From an uncultured Anaerolineaceae bacterium (GTDB lineage Bacteria > Chloroflexota > Anaerolineae > Anaerolineales > Anaerolineaceae), in contig CALCNO010000207.1 in assembly GCA_937897615.1 (NCBI GenBank), forward strand, positions 1 through 22,841: a DNA stretch of 22,841 nucleotides, read 5' to 3'. This document shows, one piece after another, positions 14,056 to 21,050 of this stretch (positions are counted from its first letter, which is position 1; every line of letters starts with the position of its first letter). Under the pieces are notes generated by a model. The model did not search any database. It was given only the letters and a program-made list of their open reading frames with translations, and was not told the DNA's origin. Made by a program: the position numbers and the translations under genes.

Positions 14056-15609
14056 ATGAAAAAATTCCTGCTTGTGATCGTTTTCGTCTCCGGCCTGGTA
14101 TCGCTGGCGGTGGAGTTTGCGGCCTCCCGCCTGCTGGGCAACTACTTTGGCACCAGCAACCTGGTGTGGGCCAGTATTGTAGGGCTGATCCTGATCTATC
14201 TTACTTTGGGATATTTCCTCGGCGGTTCCTGGGCGGACCGTTCCCCCAAGTATGAAACTCTTTTCAAAATCCTCGCCTGGGCAGCATTGACGGTGGGGCT
14301 CATCCCCATTGCCTCGCGGCCAATCCTGCGCCTGGCCAGCCAGGCATTCGACCAACTGGCGCTGGGGGCACTCTTTGGCTCATTCTCGGTGGTGATGATC
14401 CTGTTCATCATCCCCGTCACCCTGCTGGGCACCGCTTCGCCTTTTGCCATCCGCCTTTCCATCGATGACCCGCAGAAAGCCGGCAAGGTTTCGGGCAGGA
14501 TTTATGCAATCTCCACCCTCGGTTCCTTCATCGGCACATTCCTGCCGGTGCTGGTGCTGGTTCCCACCATCGGCACATACCGGACATTTCTGGTACTTTC
14601 CCTCCTGCTGCTGGTCTTTGCTCTGATTGGATTATATCTGGTGGGCAAGTGGCGCCTGTTGCTGCGCTACCTTTGGATGCCGATCATCATTATCGCTTTG
14701 TTCATCATCGGCGTGAGGGGATTGGACAAAAGCACAGCGGGGTTGGTATATGAGACCGAATCCAGCTACAACTACATTCAAGTGTTGGAACAGGATGGCT
14801 ACACCCTCCTGCGCCTGAACGAAGGCCAGGGAATCCACTCCATCTACAAAAAAGACCAGTTGAACTTCAACGGTCCGTGGGAGCAGGTGCTTTCTGCTCC
14901 TTTTTTCAACCCTGCACCGGTGGGCATAAGTGACATCAAACGCATCGCCATCGTGGGGCTGGCTGCCGGCACCACAGCACGCGAAGCGTTAGCGGTTTTC
15001 CCGGGTGCCACCGTGGATGGGATTGAAATCGACTCCAAGATCATTGCCGTTGGCGAGAAATACTTTGAGATGAATTCCCCGCGTCTCAATATCATCACAC
15101 AGGATGGCCGCTGGGCTATCTCCAACAGCAGCAACCGCTATGACATCATCAGCGTGGACGCTTACCGCCCCCCTTACATCCCCTGGCACATGACGACGGT
15201 GGAATTTTTTGAAGCCCTGAACGAACATCTCACGCCGCAAGGGGTGGTTTCCATCAATGTTGGCCGTGCGCCTGAGGACCGCCGCCTGGTGGACGCGTTA
15301 TACACCACCATGAAACAGGTGTTCCCCAGCGTTTTCGTCACCGACCTATCCGGCTCTTTCAACACCATACTCTTTGCAACCAAACAACCCTGCACTCTGG
15401 ACAACTTTAGCGCCAATTACTTGCAGCTTTACAATACAGCGGATACACCGCAATTATTGCTTGAGGTAATGGCTGCCACCTACGATGGGCTGCAGGAATC
15501 CCCTGCTCTGACAACTGTTTTCACCGACGACCTGGCACCCATCGAGGGCATTACCAACTCCATGGTGCTGAAATTCCTTATGAGCGACGAAGTGGAGAAT
15601 CTGCAATGA
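14056..15609 (+). CDS. Polytopic membrane protein with C-terminal spermidine-synthase-like domain
   Basis: 517 residues. About seven hydrophobic helices lie in residues 1-225, followed by a soluble Rossmann methyltransferase-like domain (about 285-500) of the spermidine synthase superfamily: IAIVGLAAGTTAREAL in place of the glycine loop near residue 300, then DGIEID, QDGRWAI, and YDIISVDAYRPPYIPWHM. The canonical GGGDGG loop and the DSTDP-type active-site motif are altered, so true polyamine synthesis is doubtful. Similar fused proteins are common in bacteria and poorly understood. The -10 box at 14043-14048 is only 7 bases before the ATG, so the mRNA is probably leaderless (no ribosome-binding site other than GGG). 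The last 4 bases overlap the next gene (ATGA). Confidence 0.85.
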   Translation: MKKFLLVIVFVSGLVSLAVEFAASRLLGNYFGTSNLVWASIVGLILIYLTLGYFLGGSWADRSPKYETLFKILAWAALTVGLIPIASRPILRLASQAFDQLALGALFGSFSVVMILFIIPVTLLGTASPFAIRLSIDDPQKAGKVSGRIYAISTLGSFIGTFLPVLVLVPTIGTYRTFLVLSLLLLVFALIGLYLVGKWRLLLRYLWMPIIIIALFIIGVRGLDKSTAGLVYETESSYNYIQVLEQDGYTLLRLNEGQGIHSIYKKDQLNFNGPWEQVLSAPFFNPAPVGISDIKRIAIVGLAAGTTAREALAVFPGATVDGIEIDSKIIAVGEKYFEMNSPRLNIITQDGRWAISNSSNRYDIISVDAYRPPYIPWHMTTVEFFEALNEHLTPQGVVSINVGRAPEDRRLVDALYTTMKQVFPSVFVTDLSGSFNTILFATKQPCTLDNFSANYLQLYNTADTPQLLLEVMAATYDGLQESPALTTVFTDDLAPIEGITNSMVLKFLMSDEVENLQ

Positions 15610-16274
15610 AAAAATGGAGCGCAATTCCAGCAACGATCATCACCCTGCTCGTGCCAGTGATCCTGGTACTTTCTTCCATCTGGCTGCTCATCCGCCCGGC
15701 CTTTCTGGATTTTGAATACGGGCTAAAGAACTTCCCCGCGGACGAATACGGCTTCACCAAAGCGGATCGCCTCATGTGGGGGAAGCCCTCGGTGGAATAC
15801 CTGAACAACGCAGAAGACATCAGCTTTCTGGCCAACCTGAAGTTTGCGGACGGGAGCCCCATCTACAACGAGCGCGAACTGAGCCACATGGCAGATGTGA
15901 AAGCATTGATACAACTGATGCACAAGGTGCTGCTTGCCGCGTTGATCGCCTTTGCGCTGCTGACGCTGCTGGCCTGGCGCACCCATTGGATGAAGCGCTA
16001 CTGGCTGGCTGTTGCCTCCGGGGGCTGGCTAACATTGGGGCTGATTGGCCTCATCCTGGCTGGAACACTGATCAACTTTGATGAATTGTTCACCCAATTC
16101 CACCACCTGTTCTTCAGCGGCGATACGTGGCTCTTCTATGCCGATGACACACTCATCCGCCTGTTCCCGCTAAAATTGTGGTCAGACGCCTTCATTTATT
16201 TGGGAGTCATCGCCGTGGTGGGTTTAGCCGCCGCAATCCTGCTGGGCAACCGGGCAGCCAAAAAATGTCAGTAA
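15606..16274 (+). CDS. DUF1461 / TIGR01906-type integral membrane protein
   Basis: 222 residues with about four membrane helices (about 8-28, 103-123, 134-155, 190-213). The extracytoplasmic loop carries family features: YNERELSHMADVK near 80-92, then FHHLFFSGDTWLFYADDTLIRLFP near 160-183. The function of the family is unknown. It starts in an ATGA overlap with the spermidine-synthase-like gene, so the two are translated together and may act together. A strong terminator follows immediately after the stop. Confidence 0.85.
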   Translation: MKKWSAIPATIITLLVPVILVLSSIWLLIRPAFLDFEYGLKNFPADEYGFTKADRLMWGKPSVEYLNNAEDISFLANLKFADGSPIYNERELSHMADVKALIQLMHKVLLAALIAFALLTLLAWRTHWMKRYWLAVASGGWLTLGLIGLILAGTLINFDELFTQFHHLFFSGDTWLFYADDTLIRLFPLKLWSDAFIYLGVIAVVGLAAAILLGNRAAKKCQ

Positions 16275-16303
16275 CAAAACGGCGGAGAAACTCCGCCGTT
16301 TTG
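16275..16303. terminator. Bidirectional terminator between the DUF1461 gene and gpmA
   Basis: CAAAACGGCGGAG and CTCCGCCGTTTTG form a perfect 13-bp stem with an AAA loop. It begins on the base after one stop codon and ends one base before the stop codon of the converging gpmA gene. Confidence 0.92.
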
Positions 16304-16304
16304 T

Positions 16305-17051
16305 TTACTTGCCCTTTGCTTGATTGGCCACCGCCTCGGCCTTCTTTTTGGCCTCCTCAGGGTCGCCCAGATAATAATGCTTGATCGGCTTTAGTTCGGC
16401 ATCCAGTTCGTAAACCAGGGGAATACCAGTGGGGATGTTCAATTCCACGATCTCGTCGTTGGGAACATTATCCAGATATTTGACCAGTGCACGCAGGCTG
16501 TTACCGTGAGCAGCGATGATCACCTGTTTGCCAGCCTTGATCGCCGGAACAGCAGATTCATGCCAGAAGGGCAAAAAGCGCGCCACGGTATCCTTGAGGC
16601 ACTCGGTGAGGGGTAACTCTGCTGCGGTAAGGTCCGCATAGCGGCGGTCCTTACCCGGGTAGCGCTCATCGTCTGGCGTGAGTGCCGGCGGCTGAATGTC
16701 ATAGCTGCGGCGCCAGATATGCACCTGCTCGTCACCAAACTTCTGTGCCGTCTCCGCCTTGTTCAGGCCCTGCAAAGCCCCGTAGTGGCGCTCATTCAAG
16801 CGCCAGGTCTTATAGACCGGAATCCACAAAAGGTCCATTTCGTCCAGTGCAAGCCACAGAGTGCGGATAGCGCGCTTGAGGAGGGACGTGAAAGCAACGT
16901 CAAAGCTAAACCCGGCCTCCTTCATCAATTTGCCGGCCATGGCAGCTTCAGCCATGCCCTTTTCCGAAAGGTCAACATCCGTCCAGCCGGTAAACCGATT
17001 TTGTTTATTCCAGTCGCTTTCACCGTGCCGCAAAAGAACAATTTTGTACAT
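16305..17051 (-). CDS. gpmA: 2,3-bisphosphoglycerate-dependent phosphoglycerate mutase
   Basis: Interconverts 3- and 2-phosphoglycerate in glycolysis and gluconeogenesis. 248 residues, normal length. The phosphohistidine motif LLRHGES (H9), FTGWTDVDLSEKG, the LNERHYGALQG motif, and AAHGNSLRAL with the second catalytic His (H182) are all present. GAGG lies 5 bases before the ATG. No neighbouring glycolytic gene is present. The intergenic hairpin upstream separates it from the ABC ATPase gene. Confidence 0.97.
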   Translation of the reverse strand: MYKIVLLRHGESDWNKQNRFTGWTDVDLSEKGMAEAAMAGKLMKEAGFSFDVAFTSLLKRAIRTLWLALDEMDLLWIPVYKTWRLNERHYGALQGLNKAETAQKFGDEQVHIWRRSYDIQPPALTPDDERYPGKDRRYADLTAAELPLTECLKDTVARFLPFWHESAVPAIKAGKQVIIAAHGNSLRALVKYLDNVPNDEIVELNIPTGIPLVYELDAELKPIKHYYLGDPEEAKKKAEAVANQAKGK

Positions 17052-17079
17052 TTCTACCTCGCTTCATTTTATTCACAAA

Positions 17080-17107
17080 TGTAGCGCAAGATCGCTCTTG
17101 CGCTACA
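17080..17107 (-). terminator. Hairpin after the ABC ATPase gene, possible terminator
   Basis: TGTAGCGCAAGA and TCTTGCGCTACA form a perfect 12-bp stem with a TCGC loop, about 20 bases after the ATPase stop on the minus strand. The downstream sequence is AT-rich but has no clean T run, so termination may be partial and gpmA may get some read-through. Confidence 0.55.
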
Positions 17108-17126
17108 AATAGTCTGTCGTAATAGC

Positions 17127-18242
17127 CTAACGTACAGCGACCGGATTTTCAGCGTCTTCAGAGGGGTCAAAGATATGGCTGTTATCCATGTTGAAGAGCA
17201 CTTTGACCTTATCGCCAAACACGTAACGCGAGCGTGGGTCTACACGGGCAACAATGGAGTTCTCGGAGCCGGTTGTAAGGTAGATGAGAATTTCATTGCC
17301 CATCAGCTCGGTAACCTCCACCTTGGCCTCCACAGTTTCACCGTGGATATTGGAGGGCGAGAATTCGGGGTTGTGAATGTCGTCCGGGCGGATGCCCAGA
17401 ATCACTTCCTTGCCAATCAACTTCTGAATGGGGCCCACTTTGGCAGGGGGAATCTTCACCTTCATCTCTTTGTTCACAGCATAGACAGAGTCGCCATCTT
17501 TGTCCAACTTCACTTTGAAGAAGTTCATGGAAGGTGTTCCGATGAAACCGGCAACAAAGAGATTGTTGGGTTTGTCATACAGGTTCTGCGGCGTATCCAA
17601 CTGCTGCAGAATGCCCTTATTCATTACAGCGATGCGGCTGGCCATGGTCATGGCTTCGGTCTGGTCGTGGGTAACGTAGACAAAGGTGGTGCCCAGGTTA
17701 TGATGGAGTTTGCTGATCTCAGCACGGGTTTGAACGCGGAGTTTGGCATCCAGGTTGGAGAGGGGTTCATCCAGCAGGAACACTTTGGGTTCGCGCACGA
17801 TGGCACGGCCGAGTGCAACGCGCTGGCGCTGTCCACCGGAAAGCTCACGCGGTTTGCGCTTGAGCAACGCCTCGATGCCGAGGATCTTGGCTGAATCTTC
17901 CACACGTTTCTGGATGGTAGCCTTTGGCAAGTGGCGCAACTTGAGGCCAAAAGCCATGTTATCAAACACGGTCATGTGGGGATAAAGCGCGTAAGATTGG
18001 AACACCATCGCGATGTCGCGGTCTTTGGGTGCCACATCATTCACCACTTTGTCGCCGATCAAAATTCTGCCGTCAGTCACTTCTTCCAGCCCTGCCAGGC
18101 AGCGCAGCGCGGTGGTCTTGCCGCAGCCCGAAGGGCCCACGAGCACCAGAAATTCTTTATCCTGGATCTCAATGTTCAAATCGGCAATTGCGGTGAAATC
18201 ACCAAACTTCTTTACTACATGTTCAAAAGTCACACTTGCCAT
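17127..18242 (-). CDS. ugpC: Sugar ABC transporter ATPase, UgpC/MsmX type
   Basis: Energises ABC importers of the carbohydrate uptake 1 family. 371 residues: nucleotide-binding domain with Walker A GPSGCGKTT (36-44), Q-loop at Q82, LSGGQ (134-138), Walker B D158-E159, switch H192. It is followed by a TOBE-type regulatory domain (about 240-365). An in-frame ATG at 18275 gives 11 more residues, but GGGAGGAGGT lies 5 bases before the ATG at 18242, and the likely -10 box covers 18275-18282, so 18242 is the start. No permease or binding-protein gene is nearby, so it may serve several transporters, as MsmX does. The symbol is by family similarity. Confidence 0.9.
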   Translation of the reverse strand: MASVTFEHVVKKFGDFTAIADLNIEIQDKEFLVLVGPSGCGKTTALRCLAGLEEVTDGRILIGDKVVNDVAPKDRDIAMVFQSYALYPHMTVFDNMAFGLKLRHLPKATIQKRVEDSAKILGIEALLKRKPRELSGGQRQRVALGRAIVREPKVFLLDEPLSNLDAKLRVQTRAEISKLHHNLGTTFVYVTHDQTEAMTMASRIAVMNKGILQQLDTPQNLYDKPNNLFVAGFIGTPSMNFFKVKLDKDGDSVYAVNKEMKVKIPPAKVGPIQKLIGKEVILGIRPDDIHNPEFSPSNIHGETVEAKVEVTELMGNEILIYLTTGSENSIVARVDPRSRYVFGDKVKVLFNMDNSHIFDPSEDAENPVAVR

Positions 18243-18268
18243 TGTTACCTCCTCCCGGAACGAGTATA

Positions 18269-18298
18269 GTGACATAATTATAGAACATATCGGATAAT
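18269..18298 (+). promoter_or_regulatory. Promoter of the Fpg-like gene
   Basis: GTGACA (18269-18274, 5 of 6 to TTGACA) and GATAAT (18293-18298, 5 of 6 to TATAAT) are 18 bases apart, giving a start near 18305 and a leader of about 30 bases with GGAGGAG before the ATG. It overlaps the opposite promoter of the ABC ATPase gene. Confidence 0.65.
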
Positions 18299-18306
18299 AA
18301 GTACAA
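18277..18306 (-). promoter_or_regulatory. Promoter of the ABC ATPase gene
   Basis: On the minus strand a perfect TATAAT (18282-18277) has a weak TTGTAC (18306-18301) 18 bases upstream. The predicted start near 18270 leaves a 27-base leader with a strong ribosome-binding site. Confidence 0.65.
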
Positions 18307-18317
18307 GCGAATTATCC
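18292..18317. repeat. Inverted repeat in the divergent promoter region
   Basis: GGATAAT (18292-18298) and ATTATCC (18311-18317) are reverse complements with a 12-base spacer. The left arm is the -10 of the Fpg-like gene and the spacer holds the -35 of the ATPase gene. A dimeric repressor here could silence both. Confidence 0.4.
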
Positions 18318-18335
18318 ACGAAGTATGGAGGAGCT

Positions 18336-19145
18336 ATGCCTGAGTTACCGGAGATCGCCTCGCGGACAAAAGAGATTAAAGAGCATTTGGTCGGGAGAAC
18401 CATTGAGAAGATCGAAATCATTCAGCCCAAATGCCTCAATATCACCCCTGAGACATTTGAGAAGGGTGTGTGTGGTGCACAAATACTCAACGCCACTTAC
18501 CGTGGAAAATGGATACTGGTATCCCTCAGCTCCGGCTGGCTGCTGCTGAATATGGGTATGGGCGGAGAGTTGCTGCTGACTGACCGGGAACACCTGCCAG
18601 CAAAGAACGTGATGGTAATCGACTTTAGCGATGGCACCTGCCTGGCAATCCATTTCTGGTGGTTTGGCTACATCCATTTTTGTGCACCCGATGAACTCAA
18701 CCGGCACGAAATGACCGCCAGACTGGGGCCGAATGTATTGGGCCTTTCTCAAGATGAATTTGTACAGAGACTGGCCGCCAAAAAAGGCAAGCTCAAAACA
18801 TTCCTGCTCGACCAACAAAACGTGGCCGGCATCGGCAACGCCTACATCCATGACATCCTGTTCCTGGCCAAACTGCACCCCAACCGCGCCCTGCAATCGC
18901 TAACGCCGGAGGAAGTGAATCACCTGTTTGATGCCATCCACAAAGGGCTTGAGCCCAGCCTGCTGAAAGGCGGCGCTGCGTACGAAAAAGACCTGTTTGG
19001 AAATAAAGGTGGGTTCTCAAGCGAAGAAATCCTCATCGGTTACCGGGAGGGCACTCCCTGCCCGGTGTGCGCCACGCCCATCCTCAAGATCAAGACAGGC
19101 TCAACTTCTTCCTACATTTGTCCCAGTTGCCAGCCCGAACCATGA
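18336..19145 (+). CDS. Fpg/Nei-family DNA glycosylase, divergent active site
   Basis: Base-excision-repair glycosylase family, 269 residues. The start MPELPE gives the N-terminal Pro nucleophile and Glu. K58 (YRGKW) matches the beta-hairpin Lys. NMGMGGEL matches the HLGMSG region, and NVAGIGNAY holds the helix-two-turn-helix Asn. The C-terminal zinc finger is C-x2-C-x16-C-x2-C (C242, C245, C262, C265). Two oddities against E. coli Fpg: the void-filling PRRFG motif is FWWFG (108-111), and the zinc-finger Arg that contacts the phosphate is Thr (T257). It may therefore have changed lesion preference or activity; mutM or nei is not assigned. GGAGGAG precedes the ATG. Confidence 0.88.
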   Translation: MPELPEIASRTKEIKEHLVGRTIEKIEIIQPKCLNITPETFEKGVCGAQILNATYRGKWILVSLSSGWLLLNMGMGGELLLTDREHLPAKNVMVIDFSDGTCLAIHFWWFGYIHFCAPDELNRHEMTARLGPNVLGLSQDEFVQRLAAKKGKLKTFLLDQQNVAGIGNAYIHDILFLAKLHPNRALQSLTPEEVNHLFDAIHKGLEPSLLKGGAAYEKDLFGNKGGFSSEEILIGYREGTPCPVCATPILKIKTGSTSSYICPSCQPEP

Positions 19146-19194
19146 GCCGAGGATCATCACTTTAACAAAATTTAATTTTTTCCTCATTTACTGT

Positions 19195-19203
19195 TGATAA
19201 AAT
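19195..19203 (+). promoter_or_regulatory. Promoter of the ABC exporter pair (extended -10)
   Basis: TGATAAAAT reads as a near-consensus -10 with the extended TGn element, downstream of an A/T-rich tract (19161-19190). No -35 is seen. The predicted start near 19210 would exclude the more upstream in-frame start codons of the following gene. Confidence 0.5.
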
Positions 19204-19235
19204 GTATGGGTTGTCCTTCAGTTACGGAGAATCCA

Positions 19236-21050
19236 TTGAAAACCTCATCACAAATCCTTGATTTTGATCTGCAAAAGACGATCTCGAACAACCGCCTGGT
19301 TGGGTTGTGGCGCATGTTGACGGGATTTCGTCTCAAGTACATCGGTGCAGTGGCCAGTTTGGGTGTTTCGGCAACCGCCAAAACGCTCACCTATATGCTG
19401 CTGCGATTCTTTGTCGATTCATATTTCGTGCAGGAAACACACACTGTTTCCCTGCCTTTGATCGCGCTCGGATTCCTCGGGCTGGCAACTGCCGAAGGTG
19501 GTTTTACCTTCCTCAGCGGCGTTCTCGCCTCGCAAACAGCCGAAGGGGTCACCAGGCGCCTGCGTAATTTTCTCTACGACCACATCCAGCACCTGACGTT
19601 CACGTATCACTCCAAGACCCCCACCGGTGACCTGATCGAGCGCTCCACCTCAGATGTGGACGCAATGCGCCGGTTTTACTCCGATCAGGCAATTAGTGTG
19701 GGCAGGATCATTCTGCTCTTCATCATCAACTTTATTGCGCTGCTCAACCTAAATGTCAAGCTGGCACTGATCTCGATCATCGTCATCCCGTTGGTTCTGG
19801 TCGTCTCAATCATCCTCTTCAAAAACGTCAGCAAGAGCTATGCAGCCTACCAAGAACAGGAAGCCACCCTCTCCACCCGCTTGCAGGAAAACCTGGCGGG
19901 GGTGCGCGTGGTCAAAGCCTTTGCGCGCCAGCGTTACGAAATGGAAAAATTTGAAGTCGACAACTGGGAAAAGTTTATGCGCGGTCGCAAGCTGACCATC
20001 ATGCAATCCCTTTTCTGGCCACTCTCAGACATCCTGTGCGGAGCACAACTGGTGGCAGGTTACCTTGTCGGCGCACTGATGGCAATCAATGGGGATATCA
20101 CTGTGGGCACGTACCTGGCCTACGCCGGAATGGTGGTTTACATCATCTACCCACTGCGTAACCTGGGGCGTGTGATCGTACAGACCTCTACCGGGCTTGT
20201 CTCCTACGGACGTGTGATGGATATCATCAAGGAATCGCGCGAACCGCTTGACCAGGGTGACTATATCCCGGAAGGCAACATCAAAGGCCAGCTTTCTTTT
20301 CAGAACGTGGTCTTTGAATATGAGCCGGGAGATAAAACACTTTCCGATATTTCCTTTGAGGTGAAGCCCGGACAGGCAATCGCCCTGCTCGGCTCCACCG
20401 GCTCCGGTAAATCCACGCTGGTGAATCTGCTGCCACGTTTTTACGAATACACTTCCGGGAAAATCCTTCTGGACGGCATCGAACTCAACCGCTACCCGCG
20501 CAAGGTTCTGCGCCAGCAGATCGGCATCGTGGAACAGGAACCATTCCTGTTCTCGCGCTCGATCCGCGAGAACATCACCTACGGCGTGGGACGCGAAGTG
20601 AGCGATGAAGAAGTGGAAGCCGCCGCGCGCGCTGCTGCGATCCATGAAGTGATCCTCACTTTCCAGGATGGCTACAATACGCTGGTAGGAGAGCGCGGCG
20701 TCACGCTTTCTGGCGGGCAAAAACAACGTGTGACCATTGCCCGCACCATCCTCAAGAATCCGCGCATCCTCATTCTGGATGATTCCACCTCCTCGGTGGA
20801 TACCGAAACCGAAGCGGAAATTCACGATGCGCTGCAAAACCTGATGAAGGATCGCACCACCTTTATCATCGCGCACCGCATCCAAAGCATCACCGATGCC
20901 AACCTGATCCTGGTGATGGACAGGGGCGAAATCATCCAGCGGGGCACACACGCCACACTGGTAAAGCAAAAGGGCGTTTATCAGGATATTTTCAATATCC
21001 AAACGCGCATCGAAGTGGAGTTGGAGAAGGAGCTCAGTAATGCCGGATAG
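19236..21050 (+). CDS. ABC exporter half-transporter, degenerate Walker B subunit
   Basis: Type IV ABC exporter half (membrane domain plus ATPase), 604 residues. Six helices are spread over about 35-310. The ATPase has Walker A GSTGSGKST (386-394), a canonical LSGGQ (491-495), and H-loop H547. After Walker B the catalytic Glu is Asp (LDDSTSSVD, D516). The frame runs back to a TTG at 19194 and an ATG at 19206, but GGAG (19226-19229) lies 6 bases before the TTG at 19236 and a promoter lies over the earlier starts, so 19236 is chosen. The next gene overlaps by 11 bases; together they form a heterodimer like TM287/288 or BmrCD. The substrate (drug, lipid, peptide) is not readable. Confidence 0.9.
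   Translation: MKTSSQILDFDLQKTISNNRLVGLWRMLTGFRLKYIGAVASLGVSATAKTLTYMLLRFFVDSYFVQETHTVSLPLIALGFLGLATAEGGFTFLSGVLASQTAEGVTRRLRNFLYDHIQHLTFTYHSKTPTGDLIERSTSDVDAMRRFYSDQAISVGRIILLFIINFIALLNLNVKLALISIIVIPLVLVVSIILFKNVSKSYAAYQEQEATLSTRLQENLAGVRVVKAFARQRYEMEKFEVDNWEKFMRGRKLTIMQSLFWPLSDILCGAQLVAGYLVGALMAINGDITVGTYLAYAGMVVYIIYPLRNLGRVIVQTSTGLVSYGRVMDIIKESREPLDQGDYIPEGNIKGQLSFQNVVFEYEPGDKTLSDISFEVKPGQAIALLGSTGSGKSTLVNLLPRFYEYTSGKILLDGIELNRYPRKVLRQQIGIVEQEPFLFSRSIRENITYGVGREVSDEEVEAAARAAAIHEVILTFQDGYNTLVGERGVTLSGGQKQRVTIARTILKNPRILILDDSTSSVDTETEAEIHDALQNLMKDRTTFIIAHRIQSITDANLILVMDRGEIIQRGTHATLVKQKGVYQDIFNIQTRIEVELEKELSNAG

Noticed and set aside
19161..19185. AT-rich run after the Fpg-like gene as a terminator
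   Set aside because: Only a short A/T-only stem is possible. It is more likely an AT-rich upstream element of the exporter promoter.
19194..19235. Upstream TTG/ATG starts for the first ABC exporter half
   Set aside because: They lie in the probable -10 region or at the transcription start and have no ribosome-binding site. The TTG at 19236 has GGAG at good spacing.
20025..21002. Long minus-strand open frame (325 codons) opposite the ABC exporter gene
   Set aside because: It lies wholly within a gene with full ABC motifs, and its translation shows no family motif. It reflects codon bias of the real strand.
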